Below are positions 36,158-45,340 of a DNA stretch of 64,000 nucleotides, piece by piece. The notes below the pieces were generated by a model, which saw only the letters and a list, made by a program, of their open reading frames with translations, ran no database searches and was not told the DNA's origin. Source of the stretch: Gracilibacillus lacisalsi DSM 19029 (GTDB lineage: Bacteria; Bacillota; Bacilli; Bacillales; Amphibacillaceae); NCBI RefSeq assembly GCF_000377765.1, contig NZ_KB898681.1, positions 1-64,000 of the forward strand, read 5' to 3'. The position numbers and the translations under genes are program-made. How positions within the stretch are numbered: the first letter of the stretch is position 1; each line of letters opens with the position of its first letter.

Positions 36158-37743
36158 TACCTAGTCTCCTTATCTACTTTCTGCTTATCTTTTGTTTCCA
36201 TATATACTGGGCGTTTCGTTAATTGTGGAACGGGTTTACGAAAGATAAGGTCTTCCCAATCCTTAAAGAAGGTAGGTGCAAATGGCGTTGTATAGGGAAC
36301 ACCAATACTTTTAAGGTTAACAATATGAATGTTTACTATGATGTACCCGATAATAATTCCATAGAGCCCAAATGTTCCAGCTAAAAATATAAAACCAAAC
36401 AGAATAATTCTAAAAGCAATTGCAAGACTGTATGCCGGTAAGGCGAACGAGGCAATGGCATTAAGGGCAACAACAATGACCATGATAGGACTAACAATTC
36501 CAGCTTGTACGGCAGCATCTCCTATGACTAGTCCACCTACAATGCCAATGGTTTGTCCAATCGTCTTTGGCAATCTTGCCCCTGCTTCTCGCAATAACTC
36601 CATGGTGACAGCCATAAGAAATGCTTCTATCAAAGGAGTGAAAGGAACTCCTTCCCTGGAAGCTGCAATGGAAAATGCTAAATTGGTTGGAATCATTCCT
36701 GGATGAAAAGACACTAATGCGATATATAATGATGGTAAGAATATAGCGATAAAAGCTCCTAAATAACGTAATACTCTCAGTAAGGTTCCAATTGTCCATC
36801 GCTCATAATAATCCTCAGGGGATTGCATGGCACTTCCTAATGTTGAGGGAGCAATTAGAACAAACGGACTGCCATCAAGCATAATGACAACCTTCCCTTG
36901 CATAAGAGCAGCGGAGGCTTTATCTGGTCTCTCGGTATTCATAATTTGTGGAAAAGGAGAAAGGTAGTTATCCTCAATCCATTGTTCGATAAAACCTGAT
37001 TCAGGTGCATCATCTGTGTCAATCGATTCGATCCGTCTCTTTACTTCCTTTAAAATATCTGGATGAATGACATCATCTATATATGCTACTACTAAACTTT
37101 TCTTTGAACGTCTACCAATTTGATACGTCTTGAATCGTAAATTTGGATCGTGGATATATCGACGCATCAAAACCATATTCGTACGTAAATCTTCAACGAA
37201 ACCATCTCTCGGACCACGTATTAAAGATTCTGTTACTGGTTCTTGAATATCACGTTTGTCCCAGCCTTGTGTCTTGATAATAAACACTTTATCTATACCA
37301 TCTAAATAAAGTACTGTACTCCCGTTTAAAATTCCATTGGACACATCATCTAAGGTATATCCTATTTGAAGTGAGGTAGTAGAAAGAATTTCTTGGTTTA
37401 ATTCATCAAAGAGTTTTTGTTTATTATCTGGTAATTGCTTTTTTTCTGTTTCTAATTGTATATTTTCTATAATGTTATTTCGTACATATAGACCATCCAC
37501 TAATCCATCTATATAAACAATGGCACACTGATGATTTGAACCACGAACGGTAAATTTTCGAATTGCTAAATCAGCCGGTTCGTCTAATAATGTCTTAATA
37601 TTTTGCAAATTTTCATCTATGTTTTTCACTAATTGACTAATATTCTTATCCTTTGGCTCCTTTTTTCTATTCCGATTAAAAAAAGAGTTTATGCGTATTT
37701 TAACCACCTCAACCTTTTCGAGCTTCTTATTTGGGTTTCCCAA
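36157..37743 (-). CDS. spore germination receptor subunit, GerAA family
   Basis: The A subunit of the receptor. The 528-aa protein has a soluble N-terminal domain (~1-280) with the family segments GPRDGFVEDLRTNMVLMRRYI and LVVAYIDDVI. A membrane domain of about five helices follows (AFIAIFLPSLYIALVSFHPGMIPTNLAFSIAASREGVPFT region) with a short hydrophilic C-terminus. First gene of the gerA-B-C-small protein operon on minus. GerA operons are normally forespore-expressed by sigma-G. I could not find a convincing sigma-G promoter here. Confidence 0.93.
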   Translation of the reverse strand: MGNPNKKLEKVEVVKIRINSFFNRNRKKEPKDKNISQLVKNIDENLQNIKTLLDEPADLAIRKFTVRGSNHQCAIVYIDGLVDGLYVRNNIIENIQLETEKKQLPDNKQKLFDELNQEILSTTSLQIGYTLDDVSNGILNGSTVLYLDGIDKVFIIKTQGWDKRDIQEPVTESLIRGPRDGFVEDLRTNMVLMRRYIHDPNLRFKTYQIGRRSKKSLVVAYIDDVIHPDILKEVKRRIESIDTDDAPESGFIEQWIEDNYLSPFPQIMNTERPDKASAALMQGKVVIMLDGSPFVLIAPSTLGSAMQSPEDYYERWTIGTLLRVLRYLGAFIAIFLPSLYIALVSFHPGMIPTNLAFSIAASREGVPFTPLIEAFLMAVTMELLREAGARLPKTIGQTIGIVGGLVIGDAAVQAGIVSPIMVIVVALNAIASFALPAYSLAIAFRIILFGFIFLAGTFGLYGIIIGYIIVNIHIVNLKSIGVPYTTPFAPTFFKDWEDLIFRKPVPQLTKRPVYMETKDKQKVDKETR

Positions 37744-37782
37744 TTTTAATTGTTTCTATTCAAATGCACGTTGGTTAAGATG

Positions 37783-37822
37783 AACAAAAAATGAGCCAGA
37801 GATCATTATCACTGGCTCACAT
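37783..37822 (-). terminator. katE terminator
   Basis: On minus, TGAGCCAGTGATAATGATCTCTGGCTCA forms a GAGCCAG/CTGGCTC stem, followed by TTTTTTG. It separates the catalase from the ger operon. Confidence 0.85.
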
Positions 37823-37839
37823 CCTTTAGTATGCAATCT

Positions 37840-39888
37840 TTAAATTACTTGCCGATTCCAATGTCGATGAACGGCAACCTCCTTTATAAATTCATGGGCA
37901 AAGTTGTTCATGTTATTTGCAACCACCACGCCGGGTTTACCGTCAAAATCATTGATTTCCAACCATTGTATTCCTTCATGTGTAGCACCTATTGTCTTAT
38001 AATGAGAGAATGCTTCGTCAATAAAGTACGCTATATCCTTATTAAATTTCTTATTTCTATCACTTCCTCTAATCATATATACTGCATCAAATAACACTGA
38101 ATCAGCTGTTAAGTTCGTATGATCAACTTCAAGCTGTGTGCCATTCATTCCTGTTATGATGCCGAGTTTTTCACTAACAATTTCGGGCTGGAGACCGGAT
38201 GCTTTTAGGGAGGACAATACATATTTTACATCAGCATCATGAAAGCCATCTGTGGCAATAACCGCAACCGAACGAGAAAAAGCACTATATGTTGTATTCA
38301 GCTGACTAAGTGCAGGAGATGCTTTTGTTATATTCGAACCACCTGATTTAGGCGGAACTACACCGATATCTACAGCAATTGCTGTCGCTAAGTCTAAGTT
38401 CACGTTAGCAAACATATCGACAACTTGTTGCCTAACAGATTTGCTTTTCACTTTCCCTAATTCAAATCTAAATGCATCAACAATATGCATTTTTTCCGTT
38501 TCACTCATACTGTTCCAAAATAATGTCGCCTGAGAGAAGTGATCTGCAAAACTTTTACTTCTACCTTGGACTTTACGCCCTTCTACTTTTTCTTGGTAGT
38601 GTTGATAACCTCCTTCTGCAACACTTGCTTCTGATGGGGTATTCCCAGCTAATGAGTTCTTGTGGTAGCTTACTTTGCCAACGTTAATCGTTTGTCGGTG
38701 ATAGCCGTCACGTTGATTGTTATGGAATGGACAAACCGGTCTATTAATTGGAATTTCATGAAAGTTTGGACCACCGAGTCGAATAAGTTGTGTATCTGTA
38801 TAAGAGAATAATCGTGCTTGCAAAAGAGGGTCATTGGTAAAATCGATTCCAGGTACTACATGCCCAGGATGAAAGGCAACTTGTTCTGTTTCTGCAAATA
38901 CATTATCGACATTTTGGTTTAATGTCATTTTGCCGATAATTCGAACAGGTACGTCTTCCTCTGGCCAAATCTTCGTGGCATCTAAAATATCAAAATCAAA
39001 GGCAAACTCATCTTCTTCGTTAATGATTTGAACACCTAATTCAAATTCAGGATAATATCCATTCTCAATCGCTTCCCATAGATCGCGGCGATGAAAGTCA
39101 GGATCTCTTCCGGCTAGTTCATGTGCCTCATCCCAGATAAGTGAATGGGTACCAAGCGTAGGTTTCCAGTGAAATTTCACAAAATAGGCTTTACCTTGTT
39201 CATTGACAAAACGGAATGTATGCACGCCGAAGCCTTCCATCATTCGAAAGCTTCTAGGGATTGCTCGATCAGACATAAGCCACATGATCATATGAGCTGT
39301 TTCTTGATTGTTAGCGACAAAGTCCCAAAATGTGTCATGTGCTGATGATGCTTGTGGTATTTCATTGTGTGGCTCCGGTTTAATTGCATGTACCATATCA
39401 GGGAATTTAATACCGTCTTGGATGAAAAAAATTGGTATATTATTCCCGACTAAATCAAAATTACCCTCATCTGTATAGAATTTTGTTGCGAACCCGCGCA
39501 CATCCCGAACAGTATCAGCAGATCCTCGTGAGCCTACTACTGTTGAAAAACGAACGAACACAGGAGTTATAATGGTTACGTCCTGTAAAAATTTTGCTTT
39601 CGTAACATTTCTCATACTTTTATAGAGTTGGAATTCACCATGAGCTGCAAATCCACGTGCATGGACAACCCGTTCAGGAATTCGTTCATGATCAAAATGA
39701 GTCATTTTTTCACGGAAATGGAAATCTTCCATTAAAGTGGGACCACGTACGCCCGCTTTGAGTGAAAATTCATCTTCTGATACTTTTAGCCCTTGATTGG
39801 TAGTCAGCTTTTTCCCTTTATCATCGACACGAAACTGATCTAACTGATGGTCTTTTTTGTTTGTATGTCCTTTACGTTCATCGGCCAT
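37840..39888 (-). CDS. katE: large-subunit catalase (KatE / HPII type)
   Basis: Degrades H2O2. The 682-aa clade-2 catalase has the distal His in RVVHARGFAAHG, the catalytic Asn in DLVGNNIPIFF, and the proximal heme-ligand Tyr in RLFSYTDTQL. A C-terminal flavodoxin/DJ-1-like domain (~530-682, with VAVIATDGFHDADV) is found only in large catalases. I chose ATG 39888 (MADERK), which sits 7 nt after AAGGAGG. ATG 39894 is only 1 nt from it. In B. subtilis the orthologue is a sigma-B general-stress gene. An 84-bp tandem repeat lies upstream. Confidence 0.95.
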   Translation of the reverse strand: MADERKGHTNKKDHQLDQFRVDDKGKKLTTNQGLKVSEDEFSLKAGVRGPTLMEDFHFREKMTHFDHERIPERVVHARGFAAHGEFQLYKSMRNVTKAKFLQDVTIITPVFVRFSTVVGSRGSADTVRDVRGFATKFYTDEGNFDLVGNNIPIFFIQDGIKFPDMVHAIKPEPHNEIPQASSAHDTFWDFVANNQETAHMIMWLMSDRAIPRSFRMMEGFGVHTFRFVNEQGKAYFVKFHWKPTLGTHSLIWDEAHELAGRDPDFHRRDLWEAIENGYYPEFELGVQIINEEDEFAFDFDILDATKIWPEEDVPVRIIGKMTLNQNVDNVFAETEQVAFHPGHVVPGIDFTNDPLLQARLFSYTDTQLIRLGGPNFHEIPINRPVCPFHNNQRDGYHRQTINVGKVSYHKNSLAGNTPSEASVAEGGYQHYQEKVEGRKVQGRSKSFADHFSQATLFWNSMSETEKMHIVDAFRFELGKVKSKSVRQQVVDMFANVNLDLATAIAVDIGVVPPKSGGSNITKASPALSQLNTTYSAFSRSVAVIATDGFHDADVKYVLSSLKASGLQPEIVSEKLGIITGMNGTQLEVDHTNLTADSVLFDAVYMIRGSDRNKKFNKDIAYFIDEAFSHYKTIGATHEGIQWLEINDFDGKPGVVVANNMNNFAHEFIKEVAVHRHWNRQVI

Positions 39889-40006
39889 TTTCATACCTCC
39901 TTCTTGTTACATGATATGAAGAAGTATTTGGGATTATTTTCATTTTTTGTTGCGTGATATGTAAGGAGGGACAAAAGTATTTTCTATGCCGTCTTGCAAC
40001 CCCACT

Positions 40007-40163
40007 GAAGGAGATATCTCCGGAAGCGCTGTCTCTGCTCCGAGGAAAAAGAGTTCTCTTCCGAGGATAAACGACTATATCCAGGGAAGGGAAGGAGATA
40101 TCCCCGGAAGCGCCGTCCTGTTCCGAGGAAAAAGTGCTCTCTTCCATGGATAAACGATTATAT
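40007..40163. repeat. 84-bp direct tandem repeat, two copies
   Basis: Copy A 40007-40090 and copy B 40091-about 40163 both begin GAAGGAGATAT and share TCCGAGGAAAAAG, CTCTTCC and ATAAACGA blocks with scattered substitutions. Each unit contains GGAGATATCTCC-type palindromic sequence. It lies 120 bp upstream of katE. An 89-codon minus-strand frame across it reads the repeat twice and looks artefactual. Confidence 0.8.
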
Positions 40164-40259
40164 ACTTCTATATATCTACTATGAAAAAATGCTATGCTTC
40201 CTGCTTGAATTGGTCGTCTTATTTAAAGTTTTAATTTTTCCTGATTTTTTCACTCTGTG

Positions 40260-40430
40260 TTATATGGTTGGATAATATGGTTGATAGCTAGGATTCGCAT
40301 AATAAGGTGGTCTAGATCCAATCGCAGGCAGTCGCCAAGGTGTTGGATTGTTGTCGTATAAAACATTTTCCGTTTTATGAGATTCTGAAATCAATAAGTA
40401 CTTTACTTCTGGGTTGTAATAATAGCGCAT
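40260..40430 (-). CDS. small Tyr/Pro-rich protein
   Basis: A 56-aa frame starting MRYYYNPEVKYLLISE and ending PPYYANPSYQPYYPTI. A very strong GGAGGTG lies 5 nt before the ATG. The composition (Tyr, Pro, Asn) resembles small spore-coat or outer-surface proteins, but no family was recognised. The opposite-strand frame at 40340-40552 is its shadow. It is divergent from the SDR gene. Confidence 0.65.
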   Translation of the reverse strand: MRYYYNPEVKYLLISESHKTENVLYDNNPTPWRLPAIGSRPPYYANPSYQPYYPTI

Positions 40431-40587
40431 TGTTTCACCTCCTGATAGCAGGTTATGCTTTCTTTTATCTTAGCGAGCTAGTTTATTTTAAATTCTTTGA
40501 ATCAAAAGTTTTCATCTGTAAGACAAACACGACATGCGCCTATATGACATAGAGTACTTTTAGCGAGTTTTAAAAGGAGGTTTTTAC

Positions 40588-41505
40588 ATGTCTGATAACA
40601 GGCCGAGCCATGAAGAGTATCCCATGTATCCGAATTACGGAAAGATAACCCAATATGAAGAGGTAGCCTTGACAGTGCCTGAACAACGTCAATATCGCCA
40701 ACCTGGTGTAGAAGATTTAATGGTGCCTAAACCGATCGTTGAAAATCCTCAATATCAGGGAAGTGGGAAGTTAAAAGATAAGGTAGCACTTATTACAGGT
40801 GGAGATAGTGGAATGGGTGCAGCAGCTGCGATTGCTTTTGCAAAAGAGGGAGCGAACGTAGCGATTGCTTATTTAGATGAACATGATGATGCCAACCGAA
40901 CTAAAAACCGAATTGAAGATTTAGGTCAGAGTTGTTTGCTATTACCAGGAGATTTAAGAGAAAAGCAGCAATGCATTGCGATTGTAGAAAAGACCGTAGA
41001 AAAATTTGGTAAGCTAGATGTTTTATGCAACCATGTCGGCATTCAATTTCAGCAGTTAAGTTTAGAAGATATTACAGATGAACAGTTTGATGACACGTTT
41101 AAAGTGAATATATACTCTCATTTTTATACAACAAGAGCGGCACTAAAATACTTAAAAGCAGGGAGTTCAATCATTAATACTTCCTCAGTTGTGACATTTT
41201 ACGGATACGATCAATTAATTGATTATACTGCAACTAAAGGAGCTAATATCGGCTTTACTCGTGCACTTGCCAGAAATCTAGTCAAAAAAGGGATAAGAGT
41301 CAATGCCATTGCCCCAGGGCGTTTTTGGACACCATTAATACCTTCCAGTTTTTCTGCTGATGAAGTTGCACTTGCAGGTAACCCGATGGATCGCCAAGGT
41401 CAACCGTTTGAAATCGCCCCAACGTTTGTCTATCTTGCCTCAGATGATTCCCGCTTTGTAACGGGACAAACACTTCATGTGAACGGAGGTCAGGTGTTTG
41501 GTTAA
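40588..41505 (+). CDS. short-chain dehydrogenase/reductase (YdaD/YhxC-like)
   Basis: An NAD(P)-dependent oxidoreductase of 305 aa. A 60-residue Pro/Tyr-rich N-terminal extension precedes the Rossmann core: TGGDSGMG at 70-77 (nucleotide loop), NHVG at 148-151 (usually NNAG), INTSSV with Ser at ~200, and catalytic Tyr213/Lys217 (YTATK). The extension and core match the Bacillus general-stress SDRs YdaD/YhxC. Substrate unknown. The C-terminal GGQVFG is typical. RBS AAAAGGAGG. Monocistronic. Confidence 0.88.
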   Translation: MSDNRPSHEEYPMYPNYGKITQYEEVALTVPEQRQYRQPGVEDLMVPKPIVENPQYQGSGKLKDKVALITGGDSGMGAAAAIAFAKEGANVAIAYLDEHDDANRTKNRIEDLGQSCLLLPGDLREKQQCIAIVEKTVEKFGKLDVLCNHVGIQFQQLSLEDITDEQFDDTFKVNIYSHFYTTRAALKYLKAGSSIINTSSVVTFYGYDQLIDYTATKGANIGFTRALARNLVKKGIRVNAIAPGRFWTPLIPSSFSADEVALAGNPMDRQGQPFEIAPTFVYLASDDSRFVTGQTLHVNGGQVFG

Positions 41506-41561
41506 TTCGATGAAATGATAAGCAGAGTTTTTTTAAAAAAAGTTAATGATAATTTTTATGT

Positions 41562-41594
41562 GACATTGGAACAATTACTGGTTGTTCCAATGTC
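41562..41594 (-). other. 12-bp perfect hairpin at the 3' end of the permease gene
   Basis: GACATTGGAACA/TGTTCCAATGTC with the permease TAA stop in the loop. There is no T run on either side, so it is probably an mRNA 3' stabiliser or weak terminator. Confidence 0.55.
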
Positions 41595-42906
41595 TTCGCA
41601 TAAACAGCGTAATAACCGTAATGATTAATACGAGCAACAAACTGATCCAAAATCCAGGCCGAATACTCTGATCCATTAAAGTCCCCGATACCGCTGCTGC
41701 AATAAATAGTAATCCGATAGATGCGATCACCTTGTTTAACAGCTTTATTCCTTCTAATACACTCCATGATGAAAGGATAATAAATGCCCAATTGAATAGC
41801 AATAAGATCCCGGCAGCTGTTGTTATATACTCGTAGATCTTTTCCGGTAATAATAATGCTGTAATAACGGAAGCTGCTAAGCCAATTGTGGCAAGTAATA
41901 ATGAAGGGAAAGGTAATTCTTTAAACTTTTTCATTTTTTTCGAAAAAACTTTTGGTGCGTCACCGTCTTTTGCCAATGTTACTAATAAAGTGACAACTCC
42001 AAATAAAGCAGCAGTCATTGTAGAAAAGCCTGCAACAATGATGGCAGCGTTAAAGACATGTGGAAAAAATGGTAGTGAATAATCGGCTAAAGCTGTTACA
42101 AAGGGTGACTCACTTGGGTCGAATTTGTCAACTGGAGCCATGATTACTGCCAGACAAAGGGAGATAATGTAGATAATAGCGAGTAATCCTAACATCACTT
42201 TTCCGGTTTTCGGCGCATCTTCTTTTTTCTTCAACCGGATTGCCATTAACCCGATGACTTCAATACCGCCAAAAGCATAGAAAGCATATATTAATGATGC
42301 CCAAAATCCTTTGTATCCACCGGTAAACATATCATCCATATTAGTTGGAATGCCTGGCTGGGAGGCTGAACCACCTGGGATTCCGCCAGCTAGTGCAATG
42401 ACGGCAATAATAATAAACATAAAAATCGCAGCGGTTTTAATGACTGCTAAAAAATCTTCAATACGGTCAAATCCTCTTGTGCCAAGTAGGATGACCAAAA
42501 TAGAAAGTACCGCATAAATAGCCGCAAACACCCAAAGCGGAATATTAGGAAACCATGCTTTTGTCAAGATCGCCAAGGCAATTAATTGACTGCCCATAAT
42601 TAAAATGCTCGAACACCAATAATTCCAACCACAGCTAAAGCCTGCCCATTTGCCAAATGCTTTTTCCGCATAATAGCAAAAAGAGCCTTCTTGAGGATCA
42701 GCAGCCGACATTTTTGCTAATAAATTAAAGACAATATAGGTGCCGATAGCCGCAATCAAAAAAGAAAAAACGATTGAAGGACCGGTTAGTTTGATTCCAA
42801 TACTTGAACCAAGAAAATAGCCTGTCCCAATCGTACATCCGACTCCGGTCAGTGCCAATTGCCACCAAGCTATTTTCTTTTCTGATGAAGCTGATGATTC
42901 ACTCAC
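41575..42906 (-). CDS. APC-family amino acid permease
   Basis: A 443-aa transporter with about 12 helices. The N-terminal LALTGVGCTIGTGYFLGSSIGIKLTGPS is the APC helix-1 substrate-binding motif (GxGxGxG-like), and FDRIEDFLAVIKTAAI follows helix 5. It is close to the B. subtilis AapA/YbxG type. The substrate is unspecified. It starts with GTG 42906 behind AAGGAG, part of which falls in the 3' arm of a hairpin. It lies 57 bp after the LysE exporter gene on the same strand, so import and export of amino acids may be co-expressed. Confidence 0.87.
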   Translation of the reverse strand: MSESSASSEKKIAWWQLALTGVGCTIGTGYFLGSSIGIKLTGPSIVFSFLIAAIGTYIVFNLLAKMSAADPQEGSFCYYAEKAFGKWAGFSCGWNYWCSSILIMGSQLIALAILTKAWFPNIPLWVFAAIYAVLSILVILLGTRGFDRIEDFLAVIKTAAIFMFIIIAVIALAGGIPGGSASQPGIPTNMDDMFTGGYKGFWASLIYAFYAFGGIEVIGLMAIRLKKKEDAPKTGKVMLGLLAIIYIISLCLAVIMAPVDKFDPSESPFVTALADYSLPFFPHVFNAAIIVAGFSTMTAALFGVVTLLVTLAKDGDAPKVFSKKMKKFKELPFPSLLLATIGLAASVITALLLPEKIYEYITTAAGILLLFNWAFIILSSWSVLEGIKLLNKVIASIGLLFIAAAVSGTLMDQSIRPGFWISLLLVLIITVITLFMRRHWNNQ

Positions 42907-42916
42907 ACAACATTCT

Positions 42917-42958
42917 CCTTATCCATTTAAACTAAACCATGTTTAGTATGGGATAAGG
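42917..42958 (-). promoter_or_regulatory. hairpin overlapping the permease ribosome binding site
   Basis: Nested stem CCTTATCCA...TGGGATAAGG with an inner ACTAAAC/GTTTAGT stem. The minus-strand 3' arm (GGATAAGG) includes the start of the AAGGAG Shine-Dalgarno of the permease. It could limit translation or end the lysE message. Confidence 0.5.
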
Positions 42959-42962
42959 TGAT

Positions 42963-43580
42963 CTAAAATATGAGTAGAATGGCTTGATAACCAAAATAAA
43001 TGGCAAAACCAATTAAGGAAAGTCCTGTAACAACAGAGATCATCTTCAGTGTTTTCTCTGATAATAAACGACGTGATCCACTGGAGATTAGCGCCATTGA
43101 TACATCCCAGATCATGACGCCGAGAATAATTGCCGAACTGTACCAAATCAAATGGATTGTATCATATTTATCGATTGTATTAGCTAATACCGATCCGTAA
43201 ATACCTAACCAAAACAAAATCGAGAGCGGATTACTGATGGAAATCAGAAATCCAGAAGTAAAGGTCTTTCGTAATGAATCACGTTCCTCTCTTAATTGGA
43301 CTGATTGTGTGGAAACCATACTTTCAATACCTGTATACAAGAGAACAAATGCACCAAACGACCATAAGAAAGTCTTCATAAAAGGAGTTTCTAAAAAATG
43401 GACAACCCCAAAATAAACAGCAAGAATAAAAAATAACTCTGCTATAATCGATCCTAGACCGATCATCCATGAGTGCAGGAAGCCATTTTTAATTCCTTGA
43501 TTAATTTGTGCCGCATTAATCGGACCAAGTGGTGCGGCTAAAGATAAGCCGAGAAACATATAACTAAGAAAAATTGTCAA
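42963..43580 (-). CDS. LysE-family exporter
   Basis: A 205-aa membrane protein with five or six helices. The N-terminus LAAPLGPINAAQINQGIKNG is the LysE/RhtB signature, and SGFLISISNPLSILFWLGIYG is the conserved mid-protein loop. Family members export basic or neutral amino acids or other small molecules. Substrate unknown. Upstream of the amino acid permease on the same strand and divergent from the RNase H-like gene. Confidence 0.87.
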   Translation of the reverse strand: MTIFLSYMFLGLSLAAPLGPINAAQINQGIKNGFLHSWMIGLGSIIAELFFILAVYFGVVHFLETPFMKTFLWSFGAFVLLYTGIESMVSTQSVQLREERDSLRKTFTSGFLISISNPLSILFWLGIYGSVLANTIDKYDTIHLIWYSSAIILGVMIWDVSMALISSGSRRLLSEKTLKMISVVTGLSLIGFAIYFGYQAILLIF

Positions 43581-43676
43581 CTGCTTTCACTCCCCCATCA
43601 TTCGATAACAAAATGCTTGTACCATTACTATTCTATTTACAGAAAATAGAGATATGAGCAAAAGGAGATGTAATTG

Positions 43677-44339
43677 ATGTATGTCACAATCGAAATAGCT
43701 TATTTATCAACAAAAGGAATTCGCGCTACTTTTTTTTCAGAGGAAATGGATGCGGAAAAGGCATTGGAAATTGCTAATGATTTTGAAAAATGGAATCGTG
43801 CAGAATCAATAGAGTTTTTCGATCATCGAGGTAATCGCTGGAACAAGAAAGAACTGATCGCATATACCGAGGAAATCGTAACAGAACCACATCATGTTAC
43901 TGTATTTTTTGACGCGGGATTTGATTTAAAAACAAATCAAGCAGGCCTAGGTTGTGCAATATACTATAGACAAAATCATAAGTCCTACCGCATTCGGAAA
44001 AATATCGTAGTGTCAGAGTTGACATCGAATAATGAAGCAGAGTATGCCGCATTATTTGAGGGGATTAAACAAATAGAAGAATTGGGTGTTCACCATCAGT
44101 CTGTGACATTCAAAGGAGATTCTAAAGTGGTAATCAATCAACTATTAGGTGAATGGCCGTGTAAGGATGAAACATTAAATCAGTGGGCAGACCGAATCGA
44201 GGAGAAGCTTGAGACAATTGGAATTGATCCGTTATATCAAGATATCACTCGAAAGGAAAATCGTGAAGCACATCAGTTAGCCACGAAGGCTCTCGAAAAT
44301 GTAGAAATTAATAGCCATATTGAATTGGAGAAATTGTAA
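43677..44339 (+). CDS. ribonuclease H-like protein with N-terminal extension
   Basis: A 220-aa protein. Residues 1-70 resemble a caulimovirus viroplasmin/RNase H1 N-terminal-like or novel extension. Residues ~74-212 are an RNase HI fold with Asp79 (FFDAGFD), Glu120 (NNEAEYAAL) and Asp148 (KGDSKVVINQL). At the fourth catalytic position (usually Asp in AD.LA) there is His199 (AHQLA). The family cleaves RNA in RNA-DNA hybrids. Activity of this one needs testing because of the substitution. ATG 43677 chosen; a TTG codon precedes it. RBS AAAGGAG. Confidence 0.8.
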   Translation: MYVTIEIAYLSTKGIRATFFSEEMDAEKALEIANDFEKWNRAESIEFFDHRGNRWNKKELIAYTEEIVTEPHHVTVFFDAGFDLKTNQAGLGCAIYYRQNHKSYRIRKNIVVSELTSNNEAEYAALFEGIKQIEELGVHHQSVTFKGDSKVVINQLLGEWPCKDETLNQWADRIEEKLETIGIDPLYQDITRKENREAHQLATKALENVEINSHIELEKL

Positions 44340-44394
44340 CTTTTAATCATGATGGACGACTAATAAATTAAAGCTAGAAAATGGAGGGATGACT

Positions 44395-45084
44395 GTGAAG
44401 AGTTGTCTAAAAAAAGTAATGTTATTTGGCCTAATCGCAGGAAGTGCTTTTGTTTTACCGACAACTGTTTTTGCTGAAGCAAATGCAGAAGAATTAGAAG
44501 GAACGATGATTGAATTGAAAGAAGGGATGAATCATAACGAAATCATTGAAGATGCACAGCAATATATTGAGGAGCATTTGAGTGACATTTTCGCAGGGTT
44601 GTATGTTGATCGAGAAGAGAGACAGACAGGTGTGGTAGTCTTAATGTTTACTGAGTCTATTGCAGATGAGCACCGCCAAGCACTGGAAGGGTTTGCTAAG
44701 CAACCGGAAGATATCGAGATAAGGGAAGTTGATTATACCGAAGAACAATTAATAGAGAAGCAAAGAGAGATTGATCAAGACGGATTTGAATATGATGATT
44801 TTTCGATCTATTATACGGGCGTAGACATTATTGACGGTAAGGTAGAAGTTGGAATTGATCCATTAAATGAGGAAAACATTCAGTTTCTTCAGGATAAATA
44901 CGGAGAAGAATTAATTGATGTCGTGGAAGGTGAGCAGGCAACCACATTAGAAATGACAACAATGGATGCTGAAATGGAAAGCCAACAATTAGAAGATAAA
45001 GTGGTAACAACTCAACAAGAACAACATGACGAGCGTAATTTTTTCCAAAAGATTATCGATATCCTAAAGGGATGGTTTTCATAA
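44395..45084 (+). CDS. secreted protein of unknown function
   Basis: A 229-aa protein with a signal peptide (KKVMLFGLIAGSAFVLP, cleavage probably after VFA) and an acidic, Glu-rich mature part. It has no recognised domain. The C-terminus ends in a short amphipathic FFQKIIDILKGWF that may touch the membrane. I chose GTG 44395 because GGAGGG lies 6 nt upstream. ATG 44389 directly abuts it. Monocistronic with a clear terminator. Confidence 0.72.
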   Translation: MKSCLKKVMLFGLIAGSAFVLPTTVFAEANAEELEGTMIELKEGMNHNEIIEDAQQYIEEHLSDIFAGLYVDREERQTGVVVLMFTESIADEHRQALEGFAKQPEDIEIREVDYTEEQLIEKQREIDQDGFEYDDFSIYYTGVDIIDGKVEVGIDPLNEENIQFLQDKYGEELIDVVEGEQATTLEMTTMDAEMESQQLEDKVVTTQQEQHDERNFFQKIIDILKGWFS

Positions 45085-45091
45085 GTAAAAG

Positions 45092-45128
45092 CAACACCGG
45101 ATTTGTATTCAGTCCGGTGTTTTTTATT
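45092..45128 (+). terminator. terminator of the secreted-protein gene
   Basis: AACACCGGA/TCCGGTGTT stem with an 11-nt loop, then TTTTTA. Confidence 0.9.
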
Positions 45129-45271
45129 TGAAACTCGTAAAAATGGAAAGAACCACTAACCATCTAGGGAAGAGTAAAGATCTATCATAAAAAAGAGTAT
45201 AAATAACAAATCCATCCAGAGTGAACCAAGTGTCGTTGGATATTCGATTGCTACATCAACCTTATATTTCA

Positions 45272-45315
45272 AATGTAAAGTTTGCTTGACAGTAAAGTGT
45301 GCTTTACATTAGACT
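45272..45315 (+). promoter_or_regulatory. Xre cassette promoter with inverted repeat
   Basis: -35 TTGACA (45286-45291) with a 17-18 bp spacer to a TAGACT-like -10 (45310-45315). The exact inverted arms AATGTAAAG (45272-45280) and CTTTACATT (45302-45310) flank the -35, a probable operator for the Xre repressor encoded downstream. Confidence 0.6.
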
Positions 45316-45340
45316 GTCCATATGGAAGGGTGGTTTATCT

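Noticed and set aside
37744-37800. Sigma-G promoter for the ger operon
   Set aside because: No pair of elements with correct spacing was found upstream of gerAA. Expected from biology but not supported by sequence.
39878-40147. 89-codon minus-strand frame upstream of katE
   Set aside because: It reads the 84-bp tandem repeat (a multiple of three), which keeps it open by chance. It overlaps the katE start, and no ribosome binding site was found.
40007-40163. CRISPR or integron repeat
   Set aside because: Only two long adjacent direct copies without spacers.
40340-40552. 70-codon plus-strand frame
   Set aside because: It is opposite the 56-aa minus-strand gene with a much better ribosome binding site.
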